From Balanoglossus misakiensis (taxonomy: Eukaryota > Hemichordata): DNA of 64,000 nucleotides. The notes under the pieces were generated by a model. It was given only the letters and a program-made list of their open reading frames with translations, did no database searches and was not told the origin of the DNA. The stretch is from contig CM082592.2 in NCBI GenBank assembly GCA_040954595.2, positions 9,238,001 to 9,302,000 of the forward strand. The letters are read 5' to 3'. This document shows, piece by piece, positions 12,201 through 24,200 of this stretch (position 1 is the stretch's first letter; each line of letters starts with the position of its first letter). Position numbers and translations under genes: made by a program.

Positions 12201-15200
12201 ATACGCTTGTATTGCTTTTCGTAATATGCCCAGATGGAACTTGCACCATCTGCCCTGAAACTAATCATTCAACATTTAAACGACGGGGACTTACCTTGTT
12301 GCATGAAGGAGGCAAAGGCAAACCAAAGACTGTTTTTCAGGTCAAAATCGTCCGTGCTGTGCGCGTGGTCGTCACTCTTTGAATTGTGATTGCTGTAGGG
12401 GCTCAGTCTGTCCAGCACGTACAGGAGCACACCGACAATAAAGAAGGCCGCCAGGATGCAGCCCCACACCCAGATGTTCAGCGGCTCCAGAAACGCGAAG
12501 ACGTTCTTCCTCTTGCGCGGCTTCCTCAGCAGAATCCCAACGCCGTAGTTCATGTAGGGCTTGGTGAAGTCCACCACTTTTTCTCGGTCGGAGTTTATGA
12601 TCATTCCGGCGACCGCCATGTCAGCGCGCTGGAAGACATAGTTTGGTTATAGAAGTTGCGAGAAACGTGTCAATATTCAGTATTGGTTGATACAGAATAT
12701 CTGTATACATGTATCAGAATAAAACCTAAAGTTTCTTTTATTGAAACGGCAAGCCCGGCATTAATTGTATGTAAAGTCGACATACCCCGTGGTATACTTG
12801 TCCGACGAGGCCGTTCCACGTCCCATCAGCATTTTCCCCGCCGTATTTGCCGTCTGGAACTTCGTAGAGAGTATAATTGAAGCCCAGGGCGGCTGCAATG
12901 TCAGCCAGCATATCGATACAGTAGCCGGAGTACTTTGTCCCCTTAACCGTTTCTTCCCTCATCACGAATGGAGCTTCCTGTTTCATGGAATCAACCACAT
13001 TGAAATCCTTGTATGAGAATTTAGTTCTTATAATTAATACCCAGTTGATGGTTGCATAGCGTTGTAGTTATTATTTGATGTCAAATTTAATCATTTTGGC
13101 CATGTAGCCATTATTTTTATCTGCATGTATATTCTTTGATAATCATCTAGGAGGCATGCGCCGAACATTGACATGTCAACTGACAACAGAACGCGCAGCG
13201 GCTTGCAGATGTGCATTTATTCATAATCACTGCCACCGTGCGCGAAGGCGTGATGACGTGGTGGAATTGCGCGGTCACCCCCTGAGCCTATGGCACGCAG
13301 CTGTGCTAAGGTTTTGCGGAAAATTAATGTGTTACCAAACCAAAGCACTGATCGATTTGGGGGATGACAGTGTAACCTTTCATTATGCCGAAATCCTAAG
13401 AAAATGTTCTTCGCTACTTTGGAAGTCCGCGTAATTGGAGTGTGACATTCCTCGACAGGGAAATCGTTGTGCGTCACGGCGTTCTTTTTGCTGAATTCAA
13501 GGGTATCACGCGCGTCGCCATGACGACAGTGCTGCCTTGTACGCGGAGTGAATCCAAATCAATTTCCCCTGAATACATATACCCGCATAATAAAGTCGTC
13601 GGTTCAATTATAGATGGCACTGATTTGTGAAGCAGGGTTGAATACTACAGCACAGATTGTTGTGACAGTTTGTTTGGCGGAAAGTGCTTTACTCCCCTTG
13701 CCACTCCTGGAACTGGCAACTAATCCACTGAGTCCTTACGGGCAGACAGCTCGATCCCTCCCCCCCCCCCCCCCTCCTCCATCTAAAATTTTAAAATGTT
13801 CCATAAAACTTTTTATCACAGCGTCCAAAATCACACAACGAAAACACGTCCGGTTCTTCTAAGTCTTAAATTTAAGAAAATATTTTACATACGACAATTG
13901 TCACTATTGTAAAGTTTCGGATTCCAAGACCTCTTCTAAAAGGCATCTGAACCAATGACAGTTTGTTGATAGGATCCCAATGGCCAATCTGAAAACAACG
14001 AACAAGCCAAATTGAACACCCGTCTACAATGTGCCTGTGTGGGTATATACACTATTCGTGAATATACGTGCCGTTTATTATTGTAATATGGATTTCCCTA
14101 CCTTCCAACTAAGAGTTGAATCGAACCTACTCTCGAGGCTCAAAATTTCCATGGTAACCTGGTCGTTATAGCAAGTTCCATTGAACGATATTCTTCCCAT
14201 CATGCCTTGCAGGTCAACCTGAAAGGAGGAAATTATGAAAGACACTCAAAGTAGGGCCTACAGATGAGGTGTGACCGGAGGAGAATATTTCTGATGTGTT
14301 TGGGAGACCAGCAGGAGAGCGCCATCAATCGACGAATCTGTCAATTTATACGCGAGGAGTTATCGACGCCTGGGCAGCCGCCAAGTCGAAATGCAAGTTT
14401 GCAGGTCAGTGTGCGTTTTCAAATAAAGGGTGGTCATGGGCGGAACTGTGAATAAAGTCTAAAGGAAAAGTAACAAAAATAGAAAAATGCGATACCTTTT
14501 CCAAAGACGATTTCACACTCCGCCCTGATGCCCACGGTTTGCTGGCCTCCGAATTAAAGCACGCGACTCCAGCTGGGTTACTCCACGTCCCTAACCATAT
14601 GGAAGCGTTGATTGCCATGGCCGCGACCCTTATTGCGTCATACAGGTAAGCTGCGTCAATGTTCAACTGAGAACAAAAAATCCCGACAATTACAATCGTT
14701 CCCATCTGGATTCGAACGATAATGTTGATCTAAATGTTACCATACTTGCACATTTGGTTTGCCAAGTTGTTCCTTATCTTACTTCAGTTTCGGCGCCCAG
14801 TTGCTGATGTTGCGGTAAATTCAAAGAGGTTATATCGAGATTGATAACAATACTAACAGTGGGGTATTACGGGTGTCGTAAGAGGATCGTCTTACACTTT
14901 AAACAAACTGGCGAAGCATCCTACCGGGTAAGAAACCATTAATTCTGTTTGTGTTTGCTGCAAAGCATATAAACTGTACAACAACTGTAGCAAAGTTGGA
15001 ATCAACTTCACAAACCAATTACACAAGTGTGATAACATTTAGATCAACATGAACGTTCGAAGCCAGATGGGAACGACTATAATGGACAGTGTGTGCGTGT
15101 GTCTTTTCCTTACATGTAAGTACAAATACTGTAAAACACTTTTTTTTCGCGAGTCAACATTTTCGCGATATCGAGAGAGGCCACTGTTACACGAGTATTA

Positions 15201-18200
15201 ATTTTCGCGTTTTCACACATTGTTCTTTCACAACTATATGTACGCGAGTCTTTATTTTCGCGTTTTTTTGGCTCTCGCGTATTTAGCGTAAATTTAATGC
15301 TCGCGAAAATAAAGTGTTTTACAGTAGGTCTCTCACTCGTAGAAAGTTGCTGTCTTAGTTTGGTGATGACTTTTGTTTAATGTATGAAAGGTCTCTATGT
15401 AGATTTGTGTGACAATACTTTCTGAATCACGGTCAGTGAATTAATTCCACAACCGTTGTCACATGACTTACTCGTGTATTCGGGACAGGATCGTCGCCCA
15501 TGGATACGACAGCCACCGACGTGATGTTGTCGGTGCTTTGCCCCTCCATCTCGGTGTGTGTGTAGTTGACCCCTTCCGGTATCGAGTGCGGGTAGAATTT
15601 CTCCCACGCTTCCCGGATGTGGTCGGACGAGAAGTTCACCATGACCTGCTGCCGAACGACGGCGATGATCCCCGTCGTCTTGTTGAACTTCTTCAACTCT
15701 TCGTCGCTGATGTCCTGAAACCCAATTTAGATAGTGTCGTGACCGTGAGTGGAATGCATTGGTCTGACATAGAGCGATTCAGTTTTGTGTCACTTGGGTT
15801 AGTGGTTTTGAAACTCACTCCGACATGCAGTTCGTGTCTCACTTACAAAAACGTTGGTACAGCATCCCATTCAAAAATGAACAGAACCAGTTGTAAAATG
15901 TCTACACCGGAGGTAAGACCTTCTGGAACATTACTGTGGGGATCGAACTTTTATGGCTTTCAAACTTGTAATCTCATTTGTCATGCTGTAGTATAGGTTG
16001 TATCTTGTGTTGTTCATTCATTTGTAAATTTGAGATAGCTGATTTACAGTGAATACATTTACGGAATGACGCGCCTGTGAGTCCGTCACTTGGTGGCGCT
16101 ATTGGTGGCGATCATCGTCGCGTGTTCATAGAGTGCATCTGTGAGTTTGGGTATTAGTACAAAGATGCAGTTAATAAAAGTCTGTCTATTTTAGTCAATC
16201 ACTCCAACATATCAACACAGCAAACCGGGAACTCAAATGAAAAGAAAATCCCCGCGAATCGCTCTGTCTGCAAAACTGGACGCACACTGCGAAAAATGAC
16301 GTCATGAGTGACGGGGGATATATCCTCAAGATTCAAACAATTAAGTTTTTTTGGTTATTTGCGCTTCAGTGCGTTTGATTGACATTGTAAGGAGTACATT
16401 TAAAAAGACCACAGCAGATTTGACACAAATTTATATCATTACCTTTTCAAAAATATTTTTTGACGTTGTGAGATGTGCACAAATCGTTACAGGGACTGCA
16501 CATTTATCGCGAAAAAGTCCCAATGAATGATATGACACTCAAATGCAAACAGCACTGTTGGCATGTCGACAACAGATAAAACAGACATTTTCCATTTGCG
16601 TAAAAGGCAATAAAAAGCGATTCCGGGTACACAGACCGTGGCAGGTACATTGCTAAAAATCAGAAGATCAGTAGCTCGTAAAATTTCGAGACAGTCGCGT
16701 TATGCGCGGGTAATGGTGCGTCCTAGTCATGCAGAGAGAGGTGCATCGAGAGTATAGCAACTTAAAATCCCACAGACCTGGTCAATAGATGCGTTCACTT
16801 CCTCACGTTCTTTTATACTTGGCGAGACAGCCTGGATGGGTGTCATAAAATCATACATATTATCTCGCATACCGCACTGACAGGAAGTGAATCCACCGAA
16901 AAAGTATCCCAGCTCAAACACACTGACATGTGTACACGCCACTCTTTCATATTTCCGCATTTTAAAATAAAAACACTTCTTAATTGTACAAGTTATCGCG
17001 CAGCACAACATTCGTTTCCAAGCGAGTGCCAGGCACGATGAAATAAGTGGATTACACTGTTTTACGTGTCCCGCATGCCACGTGAAGTCCCGAGTGACAA
17101 CAATGCTGACTAAGCCTTTTATATGTCTGTAAAATCCACAGTGGTTTATGCTCGAGTTGTGAACATCACGATGGTTCTATTTTCAATATGTTAAAATACG
17201 TAAACGCACTCACATCCTTAATGTGCTTGTATCAAAGAGCGAATCCTGTATGTTTTTGTGCGTTTGAATTGTATAGTTTCAGTACATTTTGGTTCAAAAC
17301 TGCAGTTGACGTTGGCTGGCCAACCGTCGTTGATTCCCATGCAGCCGCTTTGACCGTACAAGACGGTAACTAGCATGATCAACTTTTGCATGTTAAAATC
17401 GCCCAGCTTACTTCGGGATTGTGAAAATAGAATGACGCAGATAAAGGGCTCAGGGACGAAAAATCGTGTCTTGCATGCAAAGTGCTGATGCACGCGATAA
17501 CATCTAAGAAAAGATGCAAGATTACGCGGATGCGCAGAAATATGGCAACGGAGTAATTGCATTCTGGGGTCTTTGACCAACCCCGAAGTCGGCTTCCTTT
17601 TGATGAAAAAAAATGTTTATAATCATTTCCCTAAAAGAAAGCAGAAATCGATAGAGCATTCGGTTGATGTGTTGATAGGCGGGGTCACATCCAGTCCACG
17701 CTATCGTCAAGGGACTGCCAGAATAACGCTTGGAACACTCGCCGGACGCAAAGACATCAAAAGACTCCGGCGGGACGCGATTCATCAGCGCATTTCCTCG
17801 TGAAGTGGAGCGTGAAGACGCTGCAAATGGAAGAGCTTTGCCGGGGATCAATCGTAAGAGGGTATATATTACCTGTGTGCTGACGATCCAGTGATGGTCC
17901 CGTTGCGTCATACCAAATATACTAGCCTGTAGGGGAAAAAACAAAACGCAATATTAATCATGCATATTTTACTTGAGATCGTGTACTATTGGCTGTTCGT
18001 CACTAGAATCTGTGTTATGATCAAATCAAATGGACAGAATCGATGGCAACCTGAGTTTTATATCTGAGTTATCCCTTTTATGGTAATGAAGTTGGCTCGG
18101 GAACTAGTTGGGAACTAGAATGTTCTCTGGCTTGTAAAGCTAAGTGCAATTTGGCACCATAAAAATTGACCCACCTGTTGCAGCAACAAAATACTACTGA

Positions 18201-21200
18201 CTTTATTACTATACACAACATAATTCTTTATTTTTGAATCTCTGGCGACCAAGAGCGGCCGTTTTACGTCGTAGTCTTTCTCCGTTTTGTTCCACTGGAG
18301 CTGCAATAAAACCACCTCAAAGATCAGGCCTTTCACTGCTGCTGAATTCAATAGACCTTGTACGTCTTTATACGCTGAAATGTAAGCATAATAGCGCACT
18401 TACGGTCTGGCAGGCCACGTCATAACGGTTTGTATCGAATGATAACTAACATCGACAGTTACCGTTTCAAAGATTAAAGTCTGAAGATATGCTAAATGGC
18501 TTTTGACAAAGTGATCTGATTCTAAGCGATGTTGTATATTCAGTCTGCATGTATTTCTATGCGATGTTTCCTGTTTGACTCAGGGTCTGCTTTGGTATCT
18601 CAAATAATCTCCGACATACTATCAGTCAACAGCTCTTTTATCCATAACTGTTAGTCATATCTGCCTTTCTGTCTGTCTCTCTGTCAGGCTGTGTGTCTGT
18701 TCAATTAGAAGTATACGTTCACATCTAATTTACGTATGCCTATATTTTTATATATTCATGGTCTAAAGTGCTTGTCTTAGTCCTCGATAAGCTAAATCTT
18801 GCAAGGTCTCGTGGAGTTCGGAAAACGGTCCATTGCGCACAGTTCACTCACCTATCTCGTCGTCGTAGAAAATGATAAGCTTTTTCCAATTCAATCGATT
18901 GATGATATCTAACACAACGTTGTCCAAATGGATGTAATTGGGGCGTATGCTCATGGAGAAGCCATCTGTTTTCTCAATCTCGCAGATTTCCCGTGGAACA
19001 GTGATGTGTGGAATGTTGAGTCCGTCGCAAATTGATTGGATTATTTTGCTAGCGTCGCAGCCAGTGGAAGACACTAACGCAGAAATGTTGCTGCTGGCCA
19101 GGGAACATACTGAAAGAAAAAAAACACACAATGAAGCAAATGAGTGTTTGGCACGGAAATACTACCGGTACATCGAAAGGACGTTTAGCGCCCTCTACCA
19201 GTAGACGTGCTGCTGGACAGGCATTCTGCGATTTCAGTGACAAATTTAGTTTACACATGTATTAGATCTCACTAGTGTCAAGCAGCTATAATTATGTTCA
19301 CTGGGGGACAGGGCAGGGCATGAGTCTGTCGCTCCCTATTTCGATATGAATGCATCGTGTTCTATTGATGCAGAATAGGCCAACAGATCTAAATGTGGTA
19401 AAATGTTGGAAGACCTTAAGTACAAAGGAACACCACTTGGCGAGAGCAGGTGTTTTTACACCAATTCTAACACTGCATGTCCCTATCACGTTTGGAAATG
19501 TCATAGTGCGAATATTGTGAAACGAGGTTACATGCTAGGGTTCAGCCCACAGGATGTGTCGATTTAACATGTTCAAAAAACAATCCCGACGAGACGATGG
19601 ATCTCTAGATCTTGTTTGAACGTCACGGGTTCTCCCAGTTGCTAAGGCTACGTCGCGTGCACACGGGTCATTACAATCAAGACCGATCTAACCCTGCAGA
19701 TTACGATGATTAAACATTTCCCGCGTGTCAAAGAATCTGCTTTCTGGCAATTTTCAACCGCATTGTTTGGTTTACCTAATGCCGTTGTTGTATAGTTCCC
19801 GAACACCTGGAGGTGCGGCTGCATGCTCTCGTTATGCAGGGCGCTTCCGTTTATCCATTTCTCGGATACTCGCTCTCTGCACAGTATGGTGTTTTGAGAG
19901 ACGTTCAGTTGCATTTAGTACCCAGCAGGACAATTGACTAGCTATACTGCAGTGTTCAGTTCCAGCCCTATACTATAGTGACAAAACCGTTTCTATTCAA
20001 AGATGCGTGACGGACTTCATTACATCAACCGTGTGCCCGATACGAGTGAGTCTTGTATAGTCACACGTACTTTCAGCTATTCTCGCCCACATCTGCGTGA
20101 TAAATACATGCCACACTATTAGCAAAACGATCGCAAGAGGAAGCTGTAACTGTTTCTTGTTTTGTGTGCCGAAACTTGCAAGCGTCGACAAGATTGTTCT
20201 AAAACCCACTCAAGATATTCTCGTAATTTCTACTAATCAATAGAGGGATATATGTTGACTGAACATTTCCTGTCGACAATTATGAGGGAATGATTTCCGC
20301 AAAATATCCAGAACACGTATATTGTCAATTTGATGCCCACTGAAAATCCAATAAAGAATTATTTATGTGCAAGATAAAATTGCCGCAAATGAGCATATAA
20401 TATGTGACAAGTTGGTATGAATTATTACGTATATACTGCCGTTTGTTGCAGGCCTAATCGCGTGAGTAACACGCCAGCCCCTTCCACATTCCCGCATCAA
20501 TATTTGATGCACTTGCCGCGAAGTCACCACGGTTCACAGAACTCTCGAGCGCTCCTCTATTTATCGGATCATGCTTGGCGTAATCGTCAAAAACCACGAC
20601 CGTCAAGTTGCCTTACCCACCACTTCAATTTCCAACCAAGTGGAACACATTTGTTCGAACTCTTGCATTCAATGAGAAATTTCGATAAATATTACATGAG
20701 TCACCCACGCAACCGGCAAACCAGAACGCGTTCCACTCCCCGCAGACCCTCGTCGCCAGAATATTCAAGTTCAATTTTGTTTATTCAATATTTCAATAAT
20801 ATGTGTTTACAATTCAGTGAGATGTGGATTTGGAGAAGGTCTCCTGCTGCACGAAGGTCAAAGGTTACAAATATGGCCGAACAGAGGTTGACGCGCATGA
20901 CATTTACAAGCCAAAGGCACTTCAGGAAGTTTACGTTCAAAGTATAAGCCATCTACATGTACTACTTATCCTTCCTTTGGGCAAAGCATGGGGACAGTGT
21001 TGTATAGACCCTGCTATTTGCCGCGTTTCGTTCACAAGGACGATAAACGCCCCTCGATCGCACAGTTCATCTGCTCGTTTCTCATGATCAGTTTTATATC
21101 ACTCGACTGTTTATTGTCGGCGCTCGTAAAGTCACTCGATGACTTATGTCATTAATGTTCAGTATTACGTCTCTCCTTTATTGTGGAATTTGAATTGGCA

Positions 21201-24200
21201 TTTACAACTTTTTTAACAACCACTCCATGAAGAAATTGAACGTTAATTTCATTCGCCCTTCATCGCGTGTTTTCTGTGCATTCAGATATACACGGCGCAG
21301 CCGCAATGGGCCGAGGAATCAACTGTGATATCACCAAGGGCGTTAATAGCGAAAACTAAGTCGCCGATGCATTTTGTATGGGCTGGACGTACAGAACATT
21401 GGGCATATGCCCTCCATCCGTCACCAACAACAGTCAGGCTAGGGACTCATTAGACCAATAGAGACATGTTTCCCCCAAATACAGCGGACGGCTTAAAAGA
21501 AACATATCGGTTTAATCAAAGCCAAACGGCTTGCGGGGGTACGGGCAAAGCCCACCAGTGAATAGCCGAACCGCTTTGATGTAAACCACTGCGGATTTAA
21601 CGTTAGGGTACCGAGCCAAACATTTCAGTCCCAGTCGAACGTAGCCCATCAACAAAATCTCCATTTTCTTAATTCTTTTTTGTGCGTTGACCATTTGCTG
21701 TGTGCGCTCGATGAGACCCGATATCAAACCGATAATAGCCGCAGATCAACACAGAGAAAATTCTCCATGAAAAAAAACAAACACAAATGTAACCTTTTTT
21801 ACATTGAATCTGTGGCAGTGAGCCTGAACTTGAAACCAGTGACATTGCCGTGTACATTGGATAGGCTGAAAGCTGGTAATATCGGGGTAATGAAATTAGA
21901 AGCAAATTTCCATACATTTGCGCTTTCTTTCGTGCATTTGTATTCAAAATATGCAGTCTGTCGAGGGCTGGTTGGCATAATGGAGCTGTGCGTGAATGTT
22001 AGGTCGTGCGCGTGAGCAAAAGTATAATTATATTTTGCGCAACTACATATGTATGTCGCATTTATCAAGTCTCTGGATGAAAGCCCCGAACTGATTTGAC
22101 TACAGAAAGTTGCTTTTTTTCCCCCCCCCGTTGCTAGAAACCACGCTCTCCGGGGTGTATTTGCGCCGGTCAAGATGTCCAGCGCCCTCTGGGGAGGTCC
22201 TGCAATTGACGGGGCTAATTTGTAAAACGTGTGCGCAAATTTCCAGGTAGTGGCTTAATGAATAGGAGTTCAATGGGTAAACAGCACTCGCGGGAGAAAT
22301 TCGCACAATAGCACGCGAGAAGACTGCAAATAGACAGACAACGCGTTCGATTGAATTGAATTTGCCTAATACCTTGTTGGCCCTTTTCCCTTCAAACTCA
22401 TCTTTATTTAAATGTTACCGTCGCAAGCAATTGAATTTGTCAGGAGGTTTTTACGCACCAGCTGTTCCTCGGCGCGTAGGTGCATTTTGTAATTCTCGTC
22501 TGAATGATCTAGGATATTTTTTACTTATCAACGCGGTACCCCGAAAAAGAATCTTTTAAACGTTATCAGCTGTCTATCTCGACGTGCAGTAAATATGTCA
22601 CGTTAACCCGTGTGCTTGTTTCTCTTCACTTGAGAAACCAGACCGGCTACATGATGAGAACTCTCAACCTTTTAAAAGTTCCAGTGGAGCTAACAAACAA
22701 ACAAACAAACAAAGAAAAAGGAATAGCTACGTTTCCAATTAAATCATGATAATCGAAATTTTGTTCTAAGATTAGAAGGCATTCATTTCATGGCATTGAT
22801 GTTTATTTTATCTCTTTTTGACAGACAATACTCTGTCGAACCGAGTGGTTGCTGAGACTATTTACTGCAGTGGATTACGAAAGTGCGGGTTCTTGATCTC
22901 TACGTCGAGATAGAAAGTACGGGTGCCATTGTTTTAAATGATAGAACTGAGTCTTGTAATGTTTTTACATGAATTCGATGACAACGCCTACGAGAGATCT
23001 TTTCTGGTAGTAGTCAGTACTATAATGATCTCTTCCTTCCTTCCTTCCTTCCTTCCTTCCTGATTGATTAATTGGCATATCGATTGACTGACAGGCAGAT
23101 AGACGCGAGGTATTTTAATCGATGGCCGTCAGTCATAAACATGCGCATTGAGGAAAATAACCCCAACCATGCGAATGATTGAAAATCCTCCGCCATAGAA
23201 ATACTATACAGTTATTTTGCCGACTGTAAACTTTCTTCTTTAAGAAAGATTTTCGCTGTGACGCAAAGTTCTGCAAGTATTAACTAGACGGATAATTGTT
23301 CATAGCACATTTCAAAGGATGTCTTTAACGAGATATTGTCGGTTGGCTGGACTTTAGTTCTTGCCAACTCTAGTGAGTATGAGTATATGTATACGTTTAC
23401 ATTAATTTGTCATCTGAGCTGGCGAGTATCAATTGCACGACACACCACCAAAAAATTTAGTCAATATGGTCATCGTGCTAACGAAATGTTTATGCAGCAG
23501 TTAATTTTGTTTATCTAAACTACGGTACAGTCGTTGCCCTTTTGTACTGTGAACAGAAAATTCAAGATTCACGAAACCATTAACATATCTTTACGCATAA
23601 ACGCGCTCCACAAAAGATAAGCTTATGTCATAGACAGTAGACGCTCACCCAAGATGAAACATTTATGAAAGACAATAGTCCCCTGTAAACATATTGACTA
23701 AATTACATGCAGACGACATGACGTCATTGAGATACGGGTCCACTGTGTATGATGCAGCAATCCATTTTCACGCCACTATCCCTAGCGCAATATCCAAAGA
23801 TCCGAAGCTCATTGACGTTGACCTGAGAATGGTTTCATGTGAAGACCATTATTATATTTTCCGATATTATCTTGAAGAGCCATCGTTCGAAGAAAACTAA
23901 CAAATGCGCTTGCGTACGATAGGTTGTGAGTGTTCGCGCCGCGCAAAGCGACTCAATCAGTTGGTGATTATCATTCGCCATCAGCGATGATTGATGACAG
24001 TAATAAAGTATGAATCACGAGAAATTCAGACATATCCTTAAATTTACAACTCTCAAAGGTTGGCAAGTCTTTCGCAGGCCATATGTTTTCACGCGACAAA
24101 TGCTAAAGAATGAATATTATATCATTCCTGTAATTTCCCTTTGTGATCTGTCAACCCAGCCGTTGTCATATGATATCCGGCAGTCGAGCTATTACCAGCA

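Noticed and set aside
12978-13007. Extension of exon 10 upstream to an acceptor at 13008
   Set aside because: It adds ten residues that break the TIVTIVEAPFVM match across the exon 9-10 joint; the acceptor at 12978 restores it.
14700-14725. tRNA B-box-like sequence CGTTCGAATCC on the minus strand
   Set aside because: No A box, anticodon arm or acceptor pairing was found; it belongs to the intron 6 inverted repeat.
15714-17873. A missing ATD exon between exons 5 and 6
   Set aside because: Comparison with kainate receptors first suggested a gap, but delta receptors read HWI directly into EISD, as here, and the phases agree.
19997-20209. Signal-peptide-like minus-strand frame ([15 protein letters not shown] region)
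   Set aside because: It was considered as the receptor's first exon, but the segment at 38474-38576 has a strong start context, an upstream in-frame stop and the VVRVG joint to exon 2.
20417-20947. 176-codon plus-strand open frame
   Set aside because: No family resemblance, and it overlaps receptor intron 2 in the opposite sense without splice signals I would trust.
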